From contig NZ_CP107853.1 in NCBI RefSeq assembly GCF_036013525.1, positions 4,526,001 to 4,590,000 on the forward strand: a stretch of DNA of 64,000 nucleotides, read 5' to 3'. The position numbers and the translations under genes were made by a program. How positions within the stretch are numbered: the first letter of the stretch is position 1; the number at the start of each line of letters is the position of its first letter. Under the pieces are notes generated by a model, which had not been told where the DNA came from, searched no databases, and saw nothing but the letters and a program-made list of their open reading frames with translations. The DNA is from Nonomuraea sp. NBC_00507 (GTDB taxonomy: Bacteria; Actinomycetota; Actinomycetes; Streptosporangiales; Streptosporangiaceae). Below are positions 1-10,869 of the stretch, one piece after another.

Positions 1-300
1 TCCGCGGCGGAGGTCCGTGACCGCGTCACCCAGGCCCTCGACCTGACCCAACCCCCGCTTCTCGTCATCGACATGCAGGCCGTCAGCGTGTGCGACTCCT
101 CCGGGCTGTCCGTGCTGGTCTACCTGCACAAGGCCGTCACCGCCTCCGGCGGCCGGCTGCTGTTGTCCGGGCTCAACGGCCGGTGCAAGCACCTGTTCGC
201 GATCACCGCGCTGGACAAGTTCTTCGACATCCGCAGCACAGCGGAGCTGGCCATCGCCGAACTCAACGAAGCCGGGAATTCGCCGCCGTTTACCGGGTAG
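1..300 (+). CDS. STAS-domain anti-sigma factor antagonist (5' partial)
   Basis: The frame is open from the first base of the window, so the N-terminus is missing; 99 residues remain. The fragment is a STAS (SpoIIAA/RsbV-like) domain. It has the strand-then-helix core around LLVIDM and the motif DSSGLS (about residues 32-37 of the fragment), where family members carry the serine that is phosphorylated by an anti-sigma kinase. Unphosphorylated antagonists bind the anti-sigma factor and free the sigma factor. It ends 9 bases before a sigma-factor gene on the same strand, so a shared transcript and a partner-switching role are plausible. The target is not shown by the sequence. Confidence 0.85.
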   Translation, partial: SAAEVRDRVTQALDLTQPPLLVIDMQAVSVCDSSGLSVLVYLHKAVTASGGRLLLSGLNGRCKHLFAITALDKFFDIRSTAELAIAELNEAGNSPPFTG

Positions 301-309
301 TTCCCGGGC

Positions 310-1203
310 ATGTCGGCCGAAGAGCCCGACCTGCTCGGCACGTACCTGGAGCAGATCGGAAAGACCCCCTTGCTCTCCGCCGCGGACGAAGTCGACCTCG
401 CCCGGCGGATCGAGGCAGGCCTGTACGCGGGCCATCTGATCGAGCGCGGCGCCGGTACGCCGGAGCTCGAACTCGTTGCCCTCGACGGGCAACGCGCCAA
501 GGACCTGCTGATCAGGTCCAACCTCCGGCTGGTGGTGGCCACCGCCAGGCGTTACGCCTTCCGGGGGCTGCCGCTGCTCGACGTCATCCAGGAGGGCAAT
601 CTCGGACTGATCAGGGCTGTGGAGAAGTTCGACTACCGGCGGGGATACAAGTTCTCCACGTACGGGATGTGGTGGATCCGCCAGGCCATCGAGCGCGGCA
701 TCCACGACAAGAGCCGTACCGTCCGCCTGCCGGTGCATGTGGCGGAGGAGCTGTCGCGACTGATCAGGGTCACCCGGCAGCTGGCCTCGGAGCTGGGCAG
801 GGAGCCGACCGACGCAGAGCTCGCCGAGGCGGCCGAGCGCTCGCCGGAGCAGGTCGCCTCGTTACGTGTGCTCGGGCAGGAGGTGGTCAGCCTGGACATC
901 CCGGTGGGCGAGAACGGGGAGGGCCGGATCGGGGACATGATCGCCGACGAGAACGGGCTGCAGGTGCAGGAGGCGACCGAGCGCCGCGCGATGAGCGACG
1001 ACCTCCACCAGGTGGTCACCATGCTGCCGCCGCGCGAGGCGTTCGTCATCAGGCTCAGGTACGGCCTCAGCGGTCAGCAGGTCCAGACGTACACCGAGAT
1101 CGGTGAGCAACTAGGCCTGACCAGGGAACGGATCCGCCAGCTGGAGAAGCAGGCGCTGAAACGGCTCAGGCAGGGAGGGCCGCTGCTGTCGTGGGCCTCA
1201 TAA
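310..1203 (+). CDS. RNA polymerase sigma-70 family factor, principal-like (HrdC/HrdD/SigB type)
   Basis: The 297-residue protein has a short region 1.2 (DLLGTYLEQIGKTPLLS, about residues 7-23), region 2 (about 66-135, with the core-binding and -10 recognition segment KFSTYGMWWIRQAIERGI), region 3 (about 140-215) and region 4 with a helix-turn-helix near TRERIRQLEKQALKRLR. There is no long region 1.1, so it is a group 2 (non-essential, principal-like) sigma rather than HrdB itself. It starts 9 bases after a STAS antagonist, suggesting stress- or development-linked use. Leucine 185 is encoded by the rare codon TTA (862-864), which in streptomycetes makes translation depend on the bldA tRNA. Confidence 0.92.
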   Translation: MSAEEPDLLGTYLEQIGKTPLLSAADEVDLARRIEAGLYAGHLIERGAGTPELELVALDGQRAKDLLIRSNLRLVVATARRYAFRGLPLLDVIQEGNLGLIRAVEKFDYRRGYKFSTYGMWWIRQAIERGIHDKSRTVRLPVHVAEELSRLIRVTRQLASELGREPTDAELAEAAERSPEQVASLRVLGQEVVSLDIPVGENGEGRIGDMIADENGLQVQEATERRAMSDDLHQVVTMLPPREAFVIRLRYGLSGQQVQTYTEIGEQLGLTRERIRQLEKQALKRLRQGGPLLSWAS

Positions 1204-1247
1204 CCCACGAACGTGTCCTCCAGGTACTCCCGCTGAGTGGGTGGCCA

Positions 1248-1263
1248 GGGGTCCGCCGACCCC
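1248..1263 (+). terminator. Hairpin after the sigma-factor gene
   Basis: GGGGTC (1248-1253), loop CGCC, GACCCC (1258-1263), nested inside a wider CCAGGGG/CCCCTGG pairing (1245-1251 with 1272-1278). It lies 45 bases past the sigma stop and just before the convergent small membrane gene. There is no U-tract, which is common for actinomycete terminators. The function is inferred from position. Confidence 0.45.
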
Positions 1264-1279
1264 CGGCCCAGCCCCTGGC

Positions 1280-1366
1280 TCACGCGGTGACGAGGAGCGC
1301 TACCCCGATCAGCACGGCGACCGGGACGAGCCACATCACGGCCTCGACAGCGAACTCCTTGTACAT
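1280..1366 (-). CDS. 28-residue single-pass membrane peptide
   Basis: This ORF is too short for ordinary gene callers. An ATG at 1366 is preceded by an AGAGGAG ribosome-binding site about 8 bases upstream and opens a 28-codon frame ending in TGA at 1280. The peptide starts MYKEFAVEAVMW and then forms one hydrophobic helix (VPVAVLIGVALLVTA) that ends almost at the stop codon, with charged residues only at the N-terminus. It sits between two convergent or neighbouring genes and overlaps none. Its function is unknown; it could be a small membrane regulator or a leader peptide. The strong ribosome site and clean hydrophobic helix are the reasons to believe it is translated. Confidence 0.5.
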   Translation of the reverse strand: MYKEFAVEAVMWLVPVAVLIGVALLVTA

Positions 1367-1434
1367 TGCGCAAGTCTCCTCTGGGACGCCCTCTCCGGGC
1401 ACGGCCGACACGTCACTGGGCAGCATAGCCGCCG

Positions 1435-3096
<1,662 letters not shown>

Positions 3097-3110
3097 ACGT
3101 CCATGATTCC

Positions 3111-4331
3111 TCACTGTTCCCGTATGCCCCATGGTGAGCCGTACGTCACCAGCAGGTCCAGGAACGGGCGTGGCTCGAACGCCTCGGGCCCCAGCACGCC
3201 CGCGCCCTTCCAGACCCCGCTCGCCATCAGCTCCAGCGCGATCACCGGGTTGACGGCGGTCTGCCAGACCACGGCCTGGGAGCCGTACTCGCGCATCGAC
3301 CACTGGTTGTCCACGACGTGGTACAGATACACCTCGCGCGGCCGGCCGTCCTTGAGTCCCTTCACCCAGGTGCCGGCGCAGGTCTTGCCGTGCATGCGGT
3401 CGCCGAGCCCGGCCGGGTCGGGCAGCACCGCCGCCACCATGTCGCGCGGCGCCACCCTGGCCGTGCCTTGATCGGTCCTGACGGGGACCGGCTCGGTGCT
3501 GTCCACGCCGAGCGCATGCAGGGTCTTGAGGGTGCCGATGAACTCCTCACCGAGGCCGTACTTGAAGGTGACCCGGCGCGCCGAAATCCACCTGGGGACG
3601 AGCAGCACCTCCTCGTGCTCGACGTTCACGCACTCGACCGGGCCGATGCCTTCGGGGAAGTCGAAGACCTCCGGCTCGCTGAACGGCTCGGTCGTGTACC
3701 AGCCGCGATCCTTTTCATAGATGACCGGCGGGTTCAGGCACTCTTCGATCGTGGTCCAGATGGAGAACGAGGGGGCGAACTCATAGCCGTCGACAGTGAG
3801 GTTGGCGCCGTCCCTGATGCCGATCTCCTCGATCTCGTCGAACAGTTCGTCGGCGGCGTACCGGGCGAACACGTCGGCGAGCCCCGGCTCCACGCCCATG
3901 CCGACCAGCGCCAGCCTGCCTTTCCCCGCCCACTCCTCTTCTCTGGCGAACTGCTCGTCGCCCAGCTTGACGCCGACCTCCTCGTACGGGCGCTCGGGGT
4001 GCGGCCTCGACATCGACATGGCCATGTCGAGGTAGTCGGCATCGGCGGCCAGCGCCGCCTCGAACAGCGGCAACACGAAACGCGGGTCGGTGGCGTTGAG
4101 CAGCACGTCGCACTCGTGCTCGTTGAGCAGCGCGGCGACGGCGGCGGAGTCGGCGGCGTCGATCCTGACGGGAGTGAACCTGGTCGCCTGCTCGCCCAGC
4201 GCGGCGACGGCCGCCTTGGCGCGGGGGAGGTCGTAGTCGGCGACCACCATGTGGTCGAAGAACGGGCGGCGGGCGGCGATCCGCGTGATGGCGGTTCCCA
4301 CCCCGCCTGCTCCCATGAGAAGGATACGCAT
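3111..4331 (-). CDS. Saccharopine dehydrogenase family protein
   Basis: A 406-residue oxidoreductase whose N-terminus is a Rossmann fold ([15 protein letters not shown], glycine motif at residues 8-13), followed by the saccharopine-dehydrogenase C-terminal fold. Relatives act on saccharopine, lysine or carboxynorspermidine with NAD(P); the substrate here cannot be read from the sequence. The start at 4331 is an ATG with an AAAGGGGA ribosome site; the frame extends further upstream without a better start. It is the first gene of a probable two-gene operon with ilvD and is divergent from a TetR regulator 101 bases away, the likely controller. Confidence 0.82.
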   Translation of the reverse strand: MRILLMGAGGVGTAITRIAARRPFFDHMVVADYDLPRAKAAVAALGEQATRFTPVRIDAADSAAVAALLNEHECDVLLNATDPRFVLPLFEAALAADADYLDMAMSMSRPHPERPYEEVGVKLGDEQFAREEEWAGKGRLALVGMGVEPGLADVFARYAADELFDEIEEIGIRDGANLTVDGYEFAPSFSIWTTIEECLNPPVIYEKDRGWYTTEPFSEPEVFDFPEGIGPVECVNVEHEEVLLVPRWISARRVTFKYGLGEEFIGTLKTLHALGVDSTEPVPVRTDQGTARVAPRDMVAAVLPDPAGLGDRMHGKTCAGTWVKGLKDGRPREVYLYHVVDNQWSMREYGSQAVVWQTAVNPVIALELMASGVWKGAGVLGPEAFEPRPFLDLLVTYGSPWGIREQ

Positions 4332-4397
4332 GACAATAAATCCCCTTTTATCCGCTTTTGGGGGGTGTGTCCTTTCATCCAACTCGACTACGCTCAT

Positions 4398-4414
4398 CAA
4401 CGTCAATGGCGTTG
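4398..4414. promoter_or_regulatory. Inverted repeat in the TetR/saccharopine-dehydrogenase divergent promoter region
   Basis: CAACG-7-CGTTG is centred between the divergent start codons (4331 and 4433). The spacing is in the range of TetR-type half-sites. The match is short (5 bp arms), so this is only a candidate operator. Confidence 0.3.
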
Positions 4415-4432
4415 GCATAAGGAGGGGCTTCG

Positions 4433-5131
4433 ATGCCGAAACGGGTGGTCCCCGAGGCGAGCCGGCGCCGCCGCCGCCCCACCAAACAAGGCCAGGTCCT
4501 CACCCACCAGCTCATCGTCGAGACCGCGCTGCGCATGCTGCGCGAGCACGGCGCGGACGGCCTGACCGCCCGCCGTCTCGGACTCGCCCTGGGCGCTGAC
4601 GCCAGCACCGTCTACCGCTACTTCCGTGGCATGGACGACCTCATCCTGGCCATCGCCGACGAGCTCTTCGCCCAGGCCATGGCCGGCTGGCGCTCCACCG
4701 GTGACTGGCGTTCCGACCTGCGCGACCTCGGGCTCCGCATCCACCACGCCTACCTGGCCCACCCGCAGGCCGCCGTCCTGACCGCCAGCCGCGTCACGGG
4801 CCGCCCGAACGAGGTGGCGGCCGACGAGACGATCCTCGGCGTCCTCCGCGGCGCCGGCTTCCCGGACGCCGACGCCGTACGCATCTACCACGCCTTCATC
4901 GACCAGAGCCTGGCCTTCTCCATCCTCGACGCCGCCACCCTGGCCCTGCCCGCGGCCGCGCGGGAGGCCGACGAGGAGGTGTGGCGGGACACCTACGCCC
5001 GCCTGCCCGCCGCCACCCACCCCAACATCGCCGCCACGGCGCCGCTGCTGGTGGCCCGCATGAACGACAGCGCCTACCCGGCGGCACTCGACATGCTTCT
5101 GTCCAGCGCGGCGGCCCAGCTCAGCAGATGA
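4433..5131 (+). CDS. TetR/AcrR family transcriptional regulator
   Basis: 232 residues with a strongly basic N-terminal arm (RRRRRPTKQ), a TetR helix-turn-helix at about residues 24-70 (VETALRMLREHG through ADASTVYRYFRGMDDLI) and a variable all-helical ligand domain. The ATG at 4433 has an AAGGAGGGG ribosome site. The gene is divergent from the saccharopine-dehydrogenase/ilvD pair, so it probably represses them and itself; the ligand is unknown. It ends 15 bases before the stop of a convergent gene. Confidence 0.9.
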   Translation: MPKRVVPEASRRRRRPTKQGQVLTHQLIVETALRMLREHGADGLTARRLGLALGADASTVYRYFRGMDDLILAIADELFAQAMAGWRSTGDWRSDLRDLGLRIHHAYLAHPQAAVLTASRVTGRPNEVAADETILGVLRGAGFPDADAVRIYHAFIDQSLAFSILDAATLALPAAAREADEEVWRDTYARLPAATHPNIAATAPLLVARMNDSAYPAALDMLLSSAAAQLSR

Positions 5132-5146
5132 TGCGGAACCGTACGG

Positions 5147-6157
5147 TCAAAGGCGGCGGCGGCTCTGGGCGATGCGTTTGGCGAGTCCGGCCAGGGAGTC
5201 GTCGGCCATGAGGGCGGGAAGGCGCGGCGCGTCCTCGTCGATCTGACGCAGCACCGCCGGCTGATCGCCCGAGAAGCGGCTCCAGGCGCGCACCACCTCC
5301 GGCATGGCCGCAATGGCCTCGTCGGACAGGATGGCCTCCCGAGGCAGCCACGACGTCAGGAACTGCGACACCCGGCTCGGGCTCCACCACAGCGGCCGGT
5401 CCCCCATGAACTCGACCAGCTTCTCGAACGCCTCCCGCGCCCCCGGCAGCTCGGGCAGGTCGTCGAACCGAGAGGCGGTGTCATCGCCCGCCCCACGGAC
5501 GACGCCCGGCACCGTGCGGGCTCTGGCGATCGCGAGCGGCCGGACCTCGGTCAGCGTGACGGCGACCGCCGCACCCATGATCCGGTCGCCCAGTTCGATC
5601 GCGTCCAGGATCCGACCCCCGACCACCCCGGGATCGGCTGCGTCCAGGCCCAGGTCGTCGAGGAACTTCGGCTCCTCGACGACGGCGTCGACCGCCAGCC
5701 CGCCGTTGGGCTGGTCGATCCCGACGACCAGGATGTGCGGCTCCTTGCCGTTCTCGTAGCGGAAGGACAGGACGGCCAGGGTCTGCTCACCGTACGGGTC
5801 GGCCTTGCCGTACCAAGCGCCCTCGCACGTCACCCTGCCCATCCGGCTCACCCACGGCGACAGCGTGTCCACCAGGCCTTCCGCGGCCCGCGCGTACACC
5901 CCCGACTCATCGGCCTCGGCGGACGCGGCCGCACCGCCGGGTGAAGGGCTCGGATTGACGGCCGCCAGCGCCACAAGCGTGAGCCGTGCCTCCGCCCCGC
6001 CGTCCTCCGCCAGCTCCCGCAGGAACGCGGCCACCTGGTCCTGCTCCAGGCTCGCGGTGAGCCGCGCCGCCCATAGCTCCGTCCGCAGCGGAGAATGCCA
6101 CCTGAGCAGGTCGTGGGCCTGGGTGATCGCCGTGGTAAACGCTGATGTGCTCACCAT
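5147..6157 (-). CDS. Hypothetical actinobacterial protein (336 residues)
   Basis: I do not recognise a named domain. The protein is soluble, with no signal peptide or membrane helix. It reads as an acidic alpha/beta protein (LAVLSFRYENGKEPHILVVG; GLAVDAVVEEPKFLDDLG), ending in a basic run (AQSRRRL). The start at 6157 (MVSTSAFTTAI) was preferred over an in-frame ATG 66 bases upstream because a GGAGAG box precedes it. It lies downstream of tex on the same strand, behind a strong hairpin, so it is probably a separate transcript. Confidence 0.6.
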   Translation of the reverse strand: MVSTSAFTTAITQAHDLLRWHSPLRTELWAARLTASLEQDQVAAFLRELAEDGGAEARLTLVALAAVNPSPSPGGAAASAEADESGVYARAAEGLVDTLSPWVSRMGRVTCEGAWYGKADPYGEQTLAVLSFRYENGKEPHILVVGIDQPNGGLAVDAVVEEPKFLDDLGLDAADPGVVGGRILDAIELGDRIMGAAVAVTLTEVRPLAIARARTVPGVVRGAGDDTASRFDDLPELPGAREAFEKLVEFMGDRPLWWSPSRVSQFLTSWLPREAILSDEAIAAMPEVVRAWSRFSGDQPAVLRQIDEDAPRLPALMADDSLAGLAKRIAQSRRRL

Positions 6158-6268
6158 CCGACCGTATCTCTCCAGCACGCGCCAAGGCGGCGGAGACGTT
6201 TCGACTGATTTCGGCGCCGACAAAGCCGATGTAGATCGTGACGCCAGGCGATCAGGCCACCGATGAGC

Positions 6269-6300
6269 CGGCCGCCTGGGCGTTGTCGCCCAGGCGGCCG
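6269..6300 (-). terminator. Strong hairpin terminator behind tex
   Basis: A perfect 13-bp stem, CGGCCGCCTGGGC (6269-6281) with GCCCAGGCGGCCG (6288-6300), extended by one G-C pair around a TTGT loop. It starts 10 bases past the tex stop codon. There is no U-tract, which is usual in these genomes. Confidence 0.75.
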
Positions 6301-6310
6301 CTTGCTGAGT

Positions 6311-8878
6311 TCAGCGCCCGTCGTCGCCGGTGAGACCCGCCTTGCGGAGGGCTTCGGCCATGGCGCCCGTCGGGGCCGGGCGGTCCTGGCGGCGCTGACC
6401 GCCGCGCTGCCCGTCGCCCCGTCCCCGCTGGCCGTCGCCGCGCCCGCGCTGCCCGCCGTCGCCGTTGCCACGCTGGCCTGCCTCGCCCCGGCCGTCGCGC
6501 TGTCCGTCGCGTTGTCCGTCTCCGCGCGGCCCCTGGCCGCGGCCGCCCTGGCCTCGAGCACGCTGGGTTCCGTCACCACGGCCGCCGTCGCCGCCGCGAG
6601 CGCCCTCGCCACGGCCGCCGCCGTCATCACGTCCGCCGTCGTCGCTCCGGCTGCCGTCACGGCCGCCGCCGTCTCCGCGGCCGCCGCCCTGGCGGCCGGT
6701 CGACCGCCGGGGGCCGTCGCCCGGCCCCTGGGCCGTGGTCTCGTCCTCCAGGCGCAGGGTCAGCGAGATGCGCTTGCGGGGGATGTCCACGTCCAGCACC
6801 TTGACGCGGACGATGTCACCCGGCTTCACCACGTCTCGCGGGTCCTTGACGTAGGTGCGGGACATGGCCGACACGTGGACCAGACCGTCCTGGTGCACGC
6901 CGACGTCCACGAACGCCCCGAACGCCGCCACGTTGGTGACCACGCCCTCCAGGATCATGCCGGACGTCAGGTCGGAGATCTTCTCGATCCCCTCCTTGAA
7001 CGTGGCGGTCTTGAAGGCGGGACGCGGGTCGCGGCCCGGCTTTTCCAGCTCGCGCAGGATGTCGGAGACCGTCGGCAGGCCGAACGTCTCGTCGGTGAAG
7101 TCCTGCGGCTTGATCGACCGCAGGGCCACCGTGTTGCCGATCAGCGACTTGAGGTCGCTCTGGACCGAGGTGAGGATGCGGCGGACCACCGGGTAGGCCT
7201 CCGGGTGCACGCTGGAGACGTCGAGCGGGTCGTCGCCGCCCCGGATGCGCAGGAAGCCCGCGCACTGTTCGAACGCCTTGGGACCGAGCCGCGGCACCTC
7301 CTTCAGCGCCGACCGCGTGCGGAACGGGCCGTTGGCGTCGCGGTGGCGCACGATGCTCTCGGCCAGCGTGGACCCGATGCCCGACACCCGCGTGAGCAGC
7401 GGCGCCGATGCGGTGTTGACGTCGACGCCGACGGCGTTGACGCAGTCCTCGACCACCGCGTCCAGCGAACGCGACAGCTTGGTCTCGGCGAGATCGTGCT
7501 GGTATTGGCCGACGCCGATCGACTTGGGGTCGATCTTGACCAGCTCGGCCAGCGGGTCCTGCAGGCGGCGCGCGATGGAGACCGCGCCACGCAGCGACAC
7601 GTCGAGCTCGGGCAGCTCCTGCGAGGCGTACGGCGAGGCCGAGTAGACCGAGGCGCCGGCCTCCGACACCACGATCTTCGTGACCGACGGCATGAGCTGG
7701 ACCAGCTCACCGGCCAGTTTGTCCGTCTCGCGCGAGGCCGTGCCGTTGCCGATGGCGATCAGCTCGACCCCGTGCCGCTGAGCGAGCGCGCCCAGTACGG
7801 CGAGCGACTGGTCCCACTGCCGCTTGGGCTCGTGCGGATAGATGGTCGCGGTCTCGACGACCTTGCCGGTGGCGTCGACCACGGCCACCTTCACCCCGGT
7901 GCGCAGGCCCGGGTCCAGCCCCATGGTCGGGCGGCTGCCGGCCGGCGCGGCCAGCAGCAGGTCGCGCAGGTTGGCCGCGAACACTCGCACGGCCTCGTCC
8001 TCGGCCACCTGCCACAGCCGCATCCGCAGGTCGATGCCCAGATGCACGAGAATGCGGGTGCGCCAGGCCCACCGCACGGTCTCGGTCAGCCACTTGTCGG
8101 CCGGCCGGCCCTGGTCGGCGATGTCGAACCTGGAGGCGACGCGCAGCTCGTAGTCGGGGCTGTCGTCCGGCTCCAGCGCGACGGACAGCACCTCCTCCTT
8201 CTCGCCCCGGAACATCGCCAGAATCCGGTGCGAGGGCAGCTTGGTGAACGGCTCGCCGAAGTCGAAGTAGTCGGAGAACTTGGCCCCCGCCTCCTCCTTG
8301 CCTTCGCGCACCTTCGACACCAGCTGCCCGCGGCTCCACAGCTGCTCGCGCAGCTCGCCGATGAGGTCGGCGTCCTCGGCGAACCGCTCGATCAGGATCG
8401 CCCTGGCACCCTCCAGCGCCGCGCCCGCGTCGGCCACACCCTCGGTCACGAAGCCCTCGGCGACGGCCAGCGGGCTCAGCCCCGGGTCGGCCAGCAGCTG
8501 ATCGGCCAGCGGCTCCAGCCCCAGCTCGCGGGCGATCTGCGCCTTGGTGCGCCGCTTGGGCTTGTAAGGCAGGTAGATGTCCTCGAGCCTGGCCTTGGTC
8601 TCGGCCGCCATGATCTGCTCGCGCAGCTGGTCGTCGAGCTTGCCCTGGGACTCGATCGACTCCAGGATCGCCGCGCGGCGCTCCTCCAGCTCACGCAGGT
8701 AACGCAGCCGCTCCTCCAGCGTGCGCAGCTGCGCGTCGTCGAGAGTGCCGGTGGCCTCTTTGCGGTATCGCGCGATGAACGGCACGGTCGCGCCGCCGTC
8801 GAGCAACTCGACGGCCGCCTGCACCTGCCCGTCGCGTACGCCGAGCTCTGCCGCGATCCGCTGGTGTATAGAGAGCAC
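6311..8878 (-). CDS. tex: Tex family S1 RNA-binding protein with a disordered Gly/Arg/Asp tail
   Basis: 855 residues. The order is the Tex N-terminal helical domain (about 1-190), the YqgF/RuvC-like domain (about 315-430, [16 protein letters not shown]), helix-hairpin-helix repeats (about 480-560) and an S1 domain (about 645-715, [17 protein letters not shown]). Tex proteins bind nucleic acid and act in transcription. The start is GTG with an AAAGGCAGG site. Unusual feature: after the S1 domain about 110 residues are almost only G, R, D and Q in repeating units such as RGDGQRDGQ, followed by a short ordered end ([10 protein letters not shown]). A typical Tex is about 770-800 residues. The tail looks like an RGG-type RNA-binding or condensate-forming segment. 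Confidence 0.93.
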   Translation of the reverse strand: MLSIHQRIAAELGVRDGQVQAAVELLDGGATVPFIARYRKEATGTLDDAQLRTLEERLRYLRELEERRAAILESIESQGKLDDQLREQIMAAETKARLEDIYLPYKPKRRTKAQIARELGLEPLADQLLADPGLSPLAVAEGFVTEGVADAGAALEGARAILIERFAEDADLIGELREQLWSRGQLVSKVREGKEEAGAKFSDYFDFGEPFTKLPSHRILAMFRGEKEEVLSVALEPDDSPDYELRVASRFDIADQGRPADKWLTETVRWAWRTRILVHLGIDLRMRLWQVAEDEAVRVFAANLRDLLLAAPAGSRPTMGLDPGLRTGVKVAVVDATGKVVETATIYPHEPKRQWDQSLAVLGALAQRHGVELIAIGNGTASRETDKLAGELVQLMPSVTKIVVSEAGASVYSASPYASQELPELDVSLRGAVSIARRLQDPLAELVKIDPKSIGVGQYQHDLAETKLSRSLDAVVEDCVNAVGVDVNTASAPLLTRVSGIGSTLAESIVRHRDANGPFRTRSALKEVPRLGPKAFEQCAGFLRIRGGDDPLDVSSVHPEAYPVVRRILTSVQSDLKSLIGNTVALRSIKPQDFTDETFGLPTVSDILRELEKPGRDPRPAFKTATFKEGIEKISDLTSGMILEGVVTNVAAFGAFVDVGVHQDGLVHVSAMSRTYVKDPRDVVKPGDIVRVKVLDVDIPRKRISLTLRLEDETTAQGPGDGPRRSTGRQGGGRGDGGGRDGSRSDDGGRDDGGGRGEGARGGDGGRGDGTQRARGQGGRGQGPRGDGQRDGQRDGRGEAGQRGNGDGGQRGRGDGQRGRGDGQRGGQRRQDRPAPTGAMAEALRKAGLTGDDGR

Positions 8879-8944
8879 TTGCCTGCCTTTCGATGGTCCC
8901 GCCGGTCAATTGTGCAGGACTGCGAAGGGAGCGGAGCTCCCGAG

Positions 8945-10105
8945 CTAATAAAGTACGCCGTCCTTCATGACCAGAGTGCGTGGAGGGTGAACGACCACGG
9001 CCTCCGCCGCGCTCGCGCACGGCACCACGACCAGGTCGGCCCGGTCGCCGGCGGACAGCCCGTAGCCCTCCAGCCCCAGCACGCGGGCGCCGCCGTGCGT
9101 GGCGGCCTCCAGCGCGAGCTCGATGTCCGCGTCCCTGCGGAAGGTGCTGCGGTAGGCGACGTGCATCGCCCGCTCCAGCATGTCGCCACTGCCGTAGGGA
9201 CCCCATAGGTCCCTGATGCCGTCGTGCCCGCAGGCCACGGTGACGCCTGCGGCCCGCAGCTTCTTCACCGGCGGCACAGGGAAGCTGTAGACGGCAGCGG
9301 TCGCCAGCGCCACACCCGCCTCGGCGAAGCCCTGGATCAGCCGGTCCTGGTAGGCGTCGTCGAGCTGGCCGAGCGCGTAAGCGTGGCTGACCGTCACCCG
9401 GCCGCCCAGCCCCAGCGCCTTGGTGCGCTCGATGATCAGCTCCAGCTCCCACCCGCCCAGGGAGCCGCCGTCGTGCAGGTGGATGTCCACGTGGGCGCCG
9501 TAACGCTCGGCCAGGCCGAAGATCACGTCGAGATGGCGCACGGGGTCGCGGTCGATGCCCGCGGGATCGAGCCCGCCGACCGCCTCGACACCGCTCTTCA
9601 GTGCCTCTTCGAGCAGCTCCGCCGTGCCCGGGTTGGTGAGCAGGCCGTGCTGCGGGAAGGCGACCTGACGCACCTCGAGGGGGGAGCGGGCGGCGGCCTC
9701 GCGCACGGCCTCCACACCGCGCAGCCCGACCAGCGGATCGATGTCGGTGTGCGTGCGCACGTGGGTGGTGCCGGCCGCGCTCATGCGCTCCAGCAGTGCG
9801 CCGATCCGCTCCACGCTCGGGACGCCGAGCTCGGCCCGCCTCCCCAAGTCGTTGCCGATGCGGCCGGCGAGCGTGTCGTCGGCCGAATGCGGCACCCACG
9901 GCCCGCCGTAGAGGGTCTTGTCGAGGTGGCAGTGCGCCTCGACCAGGCCGGGCAGCACCAGCTGCCCCGCGATGTCCACGACCAGGGCGTCGTCCGGCGT
10001 GTCGATGCCCTGGCCGACGTGGTGGATCAGGCCGTCGCGGACGAGGATGTCGGCGGTGGCCCCGAGCCCCCAGGGGAGCCCGCCGCGCAGCAGCACGTCG
10101 GTCAT
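8945..10105 (-). CDS. Cytosine deaminase-like amidohydrolase
   Basis: 386-residue metal-dependent hydrolase of the amidohydrolase superfamily (TIM barrel). Metal-ligand and catalytic motifs are visible: HCHLD near residue 58, HTDID, HLHDGG and GHDGI. The arrangement resembles cytosine deaminase (CodA) and N-isopropylammelide hydrolase, so a cyclic amidine or triazine/pyrimidine substrate is likely; the exact substrate is unknown. The ATG at 10105 was chosen over a GTG 9 bases upstream. It lies within a minus-strand series behind a zinc-ribbon gene. The adjacent plus-strand operon handles hydantoin-like compounds, which may be relevant. Confidence 0.8.
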   Translation of the reverse strand: MTDVLLRGGLPWGLGATADILVRDGLIHHVGQGIDTPDDALVVDIAGQLVLPGLVEAHCHLDKTLYGGPWVPHSADDTLAGRIGNDLGRRAELGVPSVERIGALLERMSAAGTTHVRTHTDIDPLVGLRGVEAVREAAARSPLEVRQVAFPQHGLLTNPGTAELLEEALKSGVEAVGGLDPAGIDRDPVRHLDVIFGLAERYGAHVDIHLHDGGSLGGWELELIIERTKALGLGGRVTVSHAYALGQLDDAYQDRLIQGFAEAGVALATAAVYSFPVPPVKKLRAAGVTVACGHDGIRDLWGPYGSGDMLERAMHVAYRSTFRRDADIELALEAATHGGARVLGLEGYGLSAGDRADLVVVPCASAAEAVVVHPPRTLVMKDGVLY

Positions 10106-10164
10106 GCCCAGCACCCTAATCCGCCGGGCCGACGATTTCCCGTCTCGGCCGTGACTACTCTCGG

Positions 10165-10386
10165 TCAGTCGGGGCGGCTGGCGAAAAGCTCAAGATGGTG
10201 ACAGTGACGGCAGCGATAGGCATCGATCTCCCACCTCGGCTGGCCCGTCAGTTTGACCCCGCCGAAGATCCCATACGTGGGTGTGCCCTCGAGCCACCTG
10301 GCGGATCGGGGAATCTGGTCCGAGTCCAAGATGAACCCGACCTCCAGTCCCCCCTCGCCGCAGTGCGTGCAGTGTAAGTCGGACAT
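10165..10386 (-). CDS. Small zinc-ribbon protein
   Basis: 73 residues with two CxxC knuckles (CTHCGEGG near residue 6 and CRHCHH near residue 58), which should bind one zinc. The middle part (RSARWLEG, YGIFGGVKLTG) is typical of small actinobacterial nucleic-acid-binding-zinc-finger-like proteins of unknown role. It begins 16 bases after the RpiB-like gene, so it is probably co-transcribed. Confidence 0.72.
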   Translation of the reverse strand: MSDLHCTHCGEGGLEVGFILDSDQIPRSARWLEGTPTYGIFGGVKLTGQPRWEIDAYRCRHCHHLELFASRPD

Positions 10387-10402
10387 CCCCAGAGGGTAGT
10401 GG

Positions 10403-10837
10403 TCAGATCTCTTCCAGGTGGGACACGTTGGCGATGTCGGCTGAGTCCGTGCTGGGCCGTCCCTCCAGCCAGGCGTCGAGGATCTCGTCGAGCACCACGT
10501 CGGAGGTGAGCCGCAGGCTGAGCGCCAGCACGTTGGCGTCGTTCCACTTGCGGGCCCCGTCGGCGGTGTAGGCGTCGACGCACAGCGCGGCCCGCACGCC
10601 GGGCACCTTGTTCGCCGCGATCGACGCGCCCGTCCCGGTCCAGCAGCACACGACCGCCTGGTCGGCCCGCCCCTCGCTCACGTCCCTGGCGGCCAGCTCC
10701 GAGGCCCACGCCCAGTCGTCGCGCTCCTCGTCGTTGAGCGCGCCGTGTGTCACCACCTCGTGCCCGCGCTTGCGCAGCTCCGTCACGACCCGCTCGGCCA
10801 CGCCGTCCTTGCTGTCGGCGGCCACCGAAATCCGCAT
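10403..10837 (-). CDS. RpiB/LacA/LacB family sugar-phosphate isomerase
   Basis: 144-residue protein of the ribose-5-phosphate isomerase B / galactose-6-phosphate isomerase fold. It begins MRISVAADSKDGVA, contains the phosphate-loop motif CCWTGTGASIAANKVPG (RpiB usually has GxGxGxS) with the catalytic cysteine region, and ends with LRLTSDVVLDEILDAWL. RpiB interconverts ribose-5- and ribulose-5-phosphate. The frame stays open well upstream of 10837, but the family N-terminus is at this ATG. It could be an actinobacterial RpiB relative with a different sugar. Confidence 0.82.
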   Translation of the reverse strand: MRISVAADSKDGVAERVVTELRKRGHEVVTHGALNDEERDDWAWASELAARDVSEGRADQAVVCCWTGTGASIAANKVPGVRAALCVDAYTADGARKWNDANVLALSLRLTSDVVLDEILDAWLEGRPSTDSADIANVSHLEEI

Positions 10838-10869
10838 GACACCAGCGTGCCACGGCACGGGGAGACTCG

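Noticed and set aside
3097..3303. Longer N-terminus for the dehydratase
   Set aside because: It would lie inside the preceding saccharopine-dehydrogenase-family gene and shows no family similarity.
6400..6720. Short tandem repeats in the tex 3' end as a CRISPR-like or VNTR array
   Set aside because: The repeats are irregular, in frame and encode the Gly/Arg/Asp tail; no unique spacers occur.
6263..9208. A very long open frame on the plus strand opposite tex and the amidohydrolase
   Set aside because: It is antisense to two well-supported genes and its protein is low-complexity Ala/Val/Arg/His-rich, as expected from GC-rich shadow frames.
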